DNA from: Unio delphinus
Lineage: Eukaryota; Mollusca; Bivalvia; Unionida; Unionidae
DNA: 64,000 nucleotides
Assembly: GCA_029339505.1 (NCBI GenBank)
Contig: JAQISU010000070.1
Span: 124,001 to 188,000, forward strand
Direction: 5' to 3'
Positions 57,761-64,000 of the stretch are shown piece by piece. The notes beneath the pieces were generated by a model. It was not told where the DNA came from. It saw only the letters and a program-made list of their open reading frames with translations, and made no database searches. Each line of letters opens with the position of its first letter. Within the stretch, counting starts at the first letter, position 1. The translations under genes and the position numbers were made by a program.

Positions 57761-58700
57761 AATCAGTATAATAAACAGTATATATCTGCTTTTAAATTAT
57801 GCAATGCCAGATCAGGGTCTATTTAGTGTGTTGAAGCAAGTATATATGGTAAGTAAGTCAACTGCACTAAAGTATTACATAAGTTTCAGGCTTTAAATCA
57901 ATATTTTTTAAGGCTTTAAATATTTTTTTCAAGTACTTGTTAGTTACAGTACTGGCTACTGAAATTTTCTTAGATAACATGACTGCTTTTTGAATGATTT
58001 TTTAAAGAACTTGGAAGGTAAGGTGGTGCCTAACAATTGTACTCTTGTGTTATTTTAGGTTTTGTAATTTTGTGTACATTAATGAGCTCCAGTCTCATCA
58101 ACACCTATCCCATACAGTGCATATGTACTTTCACCATTTTCCTGCAATTATCAGAATCATCACAAGGATGACAAATCCATAGACCAATGCCTATATTTTT
58201 GATCATTTCTTTGTGAGTACATGTGCATATTCCATTGTTCTTTTAATTCTTAGTTCCACTTGTCATAAACCTGTAAAACTTAGGTATTGTTTTGTTGTTT
58301 TTCATCCATCCATCCATCCATCTGTTATCACATGTTTGATATTGTTGTTTGTCCTAAACTACTTGGAGGATTGCCATTAAACTTTACACATGATTCATCC
58401 CTTGGTCTAGCTAGTCCAAAATGGAAATGGATCCAAATGGACAGTCAATATGTTGGCCCTGGTGGTTTCCACCAGAAAGACATCTTTTGATATCTTTTTG
58501 GTGCAAAATGAAATGATGCTGATTTGATATTGTGGGCATTATATTGGCCATTTTGAAAATCTTACCACTACACCTGAATGAAAAGCAATATTGCCATACA
58601 TTTTAACCAGAAGACTTCTCATGATGTAAAGTCAGTACTGGTGCCAATCTGATATAAAATATGGCTACACACATTGATCCCTTGGTCTAGTTGGTCCCAA

Positions 58701-59014
58701 CCGCTCCGGTGGCCATGTGGTTAGAGCATCCGCCACGGGAGTGGCGGTCGTGGGATCAATCCTTGGCCAAGTCATACCAAAGACTTACAAAAATGATACT
58801 TACAGCTGCAGTGCTTGGTGCTCAGCATTAATTGGTTAGTGTTAGGACTGGTCGGCCTGATGTCAGGATAATGTGATTGGGTGGGACATCATGCTACATG
58901 TCTGCAGAGTGCTAGACATCACTATAAACTGCCTCACTGCAGAGATCGTAGCGATATGCCTGATTTTTGTTTAAAAAGCTGCGTTAAAAATCCTAATCAC
59001 ACACATACACACAC
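58701..59014 (+). repeat. SINE family B, duplicated copy
   Basis: Counterpart of 29809-30122. Confidence 0.7.
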
Positions 59015-59331
59015 GATGTATGGTCAGTACTGGTGCCAATCTGATGTAAGATATGACTACCACATTTGGACATTAGACCTTAATGACCCTTGTATGAACA
59101 TGGGGTTGTTAGCAAATAACTTCATATAATGTCAAGTTGATCCCAAATAAACATGGTGCCGTTTAGACATTCAATATGCCTATCACAGTGTGAAAATCTT
59201 TTCACTTGGCTTTTAAAATATTGCTACAACATGATAATACAAACAAAAATCAACTTGCCTAACATGCAGGCATACATTATATATCCCACAGTCATATATT
59301 CACTAAATGACTGTAATGAAAAACTGACTTG

Positions 59332-59498
59332 CAGTCCCGGATAACCCATTAGGCAGAGTAGGCAACTGCCTATGGGCCCAGCGACTTTTATGGGCCCCAT
59401 CAGGGACCCCCAGGGGCCCACATGAGACCGTGACTGTGGGTCTGGGGCCCCAAAAGTTTGAGTGCCTATGGGCCTCCATGGTGCTTAATCCGGCGCTG
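59332..59498. mobile_element. Short hAT-like MITE, duplicated copy
   Basis: Counterpart of 30440-30606. Confidence 0.6.
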
Positions 59499-60802
59499 CA
59501 GACTTGTAATATGGCTGGCACAAAGGCCATCGTAAAAATCTTGTTTCACTGTCTGGTTGTGCTAAATAGAAATGGTGCCAATATTATATATGACCACCAT
59601 GGCATCCATCTTTACAATCTTGTTATGGCTACTTCTCTAAAATATAAAGTCATATCAACATGGAATTTTCACCAAAAGGCTTCTTTTTGACCCTAAATGA
59701 AAATGGTGCAATGCTGACATCCAAAATGTCCACCAAGGCAGCTAATCTTAAAATCATTTTATTGTTGAATAGTTTCTGAAATGGTTTTAAACGCTGCAGT
59801 TTAGAGATGGAAAGGTTTTTTTTTTTAATTCCTTGAGAGAAATTAATCGGCCAGGAGAATGTCAGTCCCATTAAAGGATACTTGTTTATATGTGTCTTTA
59901 ATCATTCCTTTAATTTTGCTGTCCTTTCATTCTCTCTAAATCTTGCACTTTAGACTGTCCCATGCTGTAGTAACTAGTTCAGCAAAGTCAGGTGTATTGT
60001 GGTTCCATACCATGTTTTGCAAAAGATCAGCAGATTGGTATATTGGTCTACATTATGATATTTGGTGACTTTAACAAAAGGAGATGGCGAAGCTTGAAAA
60101 TTTCACTGACCCATAATACAAGCCATATATAGAGCAGGCATGCACTTTTACTTATGGCCTGTACCGTGTGTACGTACTCATCAGGTTAAATTTGATAATA
60201 TCGGTGCCTGGTTTTCTATATGCACCATTCCCTCAATAATTCATGAATGCCTATATAATGCAAGGTCATGACTGTTGCCCCATTGTTTTCACTTGAAATT
60301 ACCCTCCAGTATTGGCCTGTATTGGTTGAATGTGAAAAAAAAAACATGATCAGAATTGGTGAATGAAATCTTTATATATAGTTCATTGTATCATCGATAA
60401 TCTGATCACTGGGACTGTGAAAAACAAATCAGACTTGCATTAATTTCATCAAGTAGCACTTAAAATATTTTGTATTTAGCACTTTTGTGATATCTGTAAC
60501 TTGGTAAATTTCAGGGTTGATAAATCTAGCTAAAACGTACTTAATTCATTTTTTAACTACTTCCTGTAAAAAGATAGAGGTACATGTACTTTATGGACAT
60601 TTAGTGCTGTTGAACTGACAATTTACCAAGTTACAGGTAGGATCCAGTTTGCAATGCTGTTTGAAACAAATTATAATTTGATGGTGTTGACTTTGGTTGT
60701 ATCCATTACAAACGCAGCTCCTATAAAGTGTCGCTGACTTTGCTCATTTCATTTTCTTACTCTTAAGTACTGTTTACAACATAATTTTCTTGCATTGAGC
60801 AC

Positions 60803-61045
60803 GTGATAACCCATACATTGATGAAATTGGTAATCAAGTGATAACCCATACATTGATGAGATTGGTAATCAAGTGATAACCCATACATTGATGAGATTGG
60901 TAATCAAGTGATAACCCATACATTGATGAGATTGGTAATCAAGTGATAACCCATACATTGATGAGATTATTAATCAAGTGATAACCCATACATTGATGAA
61001 ATTGGTAATCAAGTGATAACCCATACATTGATGAGATCGGTAATA
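60803..61045. repeat. 35-bp tandem repeat, second copy
   Basis: Same seven units, including the same variant unit (GATTATTAATC), as at 31911-32153. Confidence 0.95.
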
Positions 61046-62361
61046 AATCAGTATTTGTACCAGTACAATTTGGTCTTGGACCAACTTTTTCCATCCTTGC
61101 CGGTATGAGGTACCGGTTCTAGTGGAAATGCGGTGTTGCAAGCAGATTCCATTATAATTTGTCAAAAGCACTAGTGGGCTCATTGACAGACACAAAATAA
61201 TCTTTATTAAATATTGGCCAAAAGTTTATGTACATATCAGAGTGGAGTGGATGGATTTGTCACCAAAAATAGGTATATCGATGGATAGATACAGTAAACG
61301 TAAATTTTATTGAATGTAGTTTTGTTGCTTATGACATGGTCTTGATTACTAGATTGACCTTCTGGTTGCAATATTCAATATATATTCACTTGTGCTGGGG
61401 TCTGATTTGCATTGTAATAATTGTGTTGCTGAGAACCTTAATTGATTGGATTTTCTTGGCAGATGAGTCATGTTAGTTAGAAATAATGGTCACTTCTAAT
61501 TATAACCCCAAATATCATTTACATGAAGCCATACCCATTATTGACCCTGCAACTCAGTTATACCAACCACCAGTTTCTGGCATTTTTTATGGGATCCTGG
61601 CAACCAATTCTCAATTACAATTCTAATACAGTGCGGCTTCTGATTATTCAGCAAATAATGTATTTTCCCAGAAGAATGAAAGTTAAAGAAATGTGAATTA
61701 CATCCCAAATAATCCTATAATTACAGGCACAAGTTCTAATGATCACAGTTCTGAAGAAACTTTTGTGGAAATCTAAATTAGATCCAAGGCTGGAAGTGTT
61801 AATGTGTCTGTGTTGGCCTTTGTAGTGGTGATGTGTCATTAGTCTTTTGTTGGATCACAATAATACAATTTAAAAAAATATAACCTTATTTGAAATTTCA
61901 TTGCAAATCTCTATTTCCAAGAACTGTTTTTTGAGCACTTTGTATTTCCAGAGAATAGTCACTTGAATTAAAGAATTTGAATAAATTCCAGCACAAATAA
62001 ATTACTGGACTCAACAATGATACAACTGATCCTGCTAAGACATTTAACAGCATGAATAATTAATTTCCAGAAATATAGCCCATTACTTGACTTAAGGTGG
62101 CAATTAGCTTTTTATCTTCTTGAACTGTCACCTAATGGAGAGTTTCTTTCTGGAAGACTCCAAATTTTTACAAGACAAGATCTTAGATTTAATTTGAAGT
62201 CTGTTTCTAAAATTATAATTTAATCCTTTGCTTATAATACTAATTATGAAAACCCACAATTAACAATAAAAATCTAACCCACTTACCTGTGTCTCCCATA
62301 TGATGTTCACAATGTCATACTCTTGCTCGCCATAAAAAAACAAACATAAACTGTAAGGCAA

Positions 62362-62612
62362 TGTTTGTTTGTTTTAGGGTTTAACGCCATTTTTCAGTAC
62401 ACGATAGGCAATATATGGCGGCCAGTATTATTGGTGGAGGAGGAACCCAGGAAAACCCCTGGAAAAAACCACCGACCCATGAGAAGTTACTGGCAAGCTT
62501 TCTCACATGACTACATTAGCCGAATCTTAGACTCGAACCCACGCAGACAGAGGTGAGATGCCAGTGATCCGTAACGGAAAGCACGTTAGACCACTCAGCC
62601 ACTCGAGGCCCC
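62362..62612 (-). repeat. SINE family A, duplicated copy
   Basis: Counterpart of 33470-33720. Confidence 0.75.
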
Positions 62613-63134
62613 GTAAGGCAACGTCATCTTCAACAAATTATATTCTGACCTTGCTGAAATAGCCTAAAAAAACCCTAAACTACCATAATCATTTCCACTG
62701 CTAGTCATCATTTGTTATCAAAGCAGGAATACTGCAGTTATTATTTGTCATTTCACGATAAAAGCAACTAACACTGCACATGTTGCTTTGTTTTAAACAC
62801 ATTTGTACTGCTTTGAGTTGGATTTAATTAACATTTTTGACAAATCTATTCAACGATAATAATGGTGTTTATTAACAAATGGACAGAACATACCTTTAAA
62901 TATTATCATTAATTAGTTTTCCTTGTCTATCAACCTAAGAAAACACCACATACATTTTAAAATGAGTTCCTTTTTTAAATTGCATTTTGATACTGAGATC
63001 ATTGTCACTGCAAAAATACAAAATGCACTTGATTTCTTGACAAAGTGGACTTGTTGTTACAATTTACCAATAAATAATTCAAGAAACTAATACATCTTCA
63101 AGCCATCTTTATCATTTTGCCAACATTACACAAC

Positions 63135-63137
<3 letters not shown>

Positions 63138-63192
<55 letters not shown>
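63138..63192. repeat. (CT)n microsatellite, second copy
   Basis: Equal in length to 34246-34300. Confidence 0.97.
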
Positions 63193-63197
<5 letters not shown>

Positions 63198-64000
63198 ACA
63201 ACAAAAATCTTTTTGAGTACTTTTATTTTTATTGTTATTAGATTCTTGAGTTGAGAGCAGAATGAGACAGAAAATATGCATTTACTTTGTATATTTGTAC
63301 CATTTGGTTGTCAAGTAGCATGTGTTCCATATAAATTTTTCAGGTATGATCCCTTTAATTTCATACATGATCATTACCACTAAACGATAATTATTTATGT
63401 TACATATAATTTTTCATACACTGAAATTAATAATTATTTTCTCATGTACAAAAAATTACATGAAATACAGTATTTTGTTTGAACTGGATCCAGAAAAATA
63501 ATTTTCACTTTCAGACAAATCACGGTAATCAAAAGACAGGGATGACATTGCCATGACAAAATCAGGGAATTCTCTTTGTAAATACAAAATTTCACTTCAG
63601 ATATCATCTGTTATATGAATTGATTGAAACTTTGCATATTGAAATGAATGGAAGAAATTAGCAAATCAGACATTCTTATTTTTATTTTATTTTATTTGCC
63701 CTCCAGCGTATTCTAAGATTGCAATTTTCCACATAATGAACATTATGACATTATGAATTCATGATATTAATGTAAACATTTAGATTTTTAATATTAGGAA
63801 ATACATCATTAAATTGAATGTTACTGAAGATGATTTATTAGTTTTGACTGGCATTTTGTTAGCTCTTGGCAAATCAATATTTAACTGGAAGATGTAACTT
63901 ATTTATAGTAGATAATGTGTAGATGGAGGGCAAATATAAAAGCTTTGTTATGCATAGACAGGGGGCAAAGGTAAAGGCGTAGAAAAGTGTACCAGGGGGA

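Larger units (their letters stand above)
46991..64000 (+). repeat. Long direct duplication, second copy (runs off the window)
   Basis: Corresponds to 18097-35108. Unassigned stretches here are as described for the first copy; mobile elements and repeats are listed below with their shifted positions. Confidence 0.97.

Overview
This window is a piece of animal genome, most likely a mollusc. The grounds are A/T-rich intergenic DNA, frequent TACATGTA-type motifs, tRNA-derived SINEs whose bodies resemble molluscan SINEs, several classes of DNA-transposon relic, and almost no open reading frames over most of its length. The species call is inference from sequence style; no host gene could be identified with confidence.

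Positions 1-7.3 kb are different. Seven closely packed, intron-less genes, all on the + strand, form the virion-structure module of a Polinton/Maverick (adintovirus-like) endogenous viral element: a charged repeat-bearing protein (301-1353), a small basic minor-capsid candidate (1387-1824), a candidate double-jelly-roll major capsid protein (1879-3342), a hydrophobic/basic minor virion protein (3382-3921), an adenain-type cysteine protease with H, D and C catalytic residues visible (3945-4373), a coiled-coil fibre-like protein (4380-5237), a two-membrane-segment protein (5267-5896) and an overlapping penton/vertex-like protein (5718-7082). Counting the last two separately makes eight reading frames. 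All are open over plausible full length, so the module looks recent. DNA polymerase B, integrase and packaging ATPase are not in the window; if they exist they lie left of base 1.

At about 7.25-7.28 kb the viral module meets a minus-strand relic of a pogo/Tigger-type transposon (about 7256-8075). Only its terminus, leader and the first ~30 codons of a CENP-B-like helix-turn-helix are present, as if the element had been interrupted there.

From 8 to 47 kb is host DNA filled with mobile-element debris: piggyBac-type MITEs with TTAA sites (9606-10320, 36330-36882), an internally deleted piggyBac with a broken transposase start (23044-24481), a hAT MITE family with perfect 8-bp target duplications (17098-17561, 27371-27841), a short second hAT MITE (30440-30606), a TA-flanked element with related ends (42353-43781), a hAT element with a decayed transposase inserted inside a SINE (44048-46027), three tRNA-derived SINE families and many minisatellites.

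From 46991 to the window end the sequence repeats 18097-35108 in direct orientation at a constant offset of 28,892 bp. The only difference found is a poly-C tract (13 versus 11 C). This is either a very recent 28.9-kb tandem duplication or an assembly artefact. Every mobile element in the first unit therefore reappears in the second.
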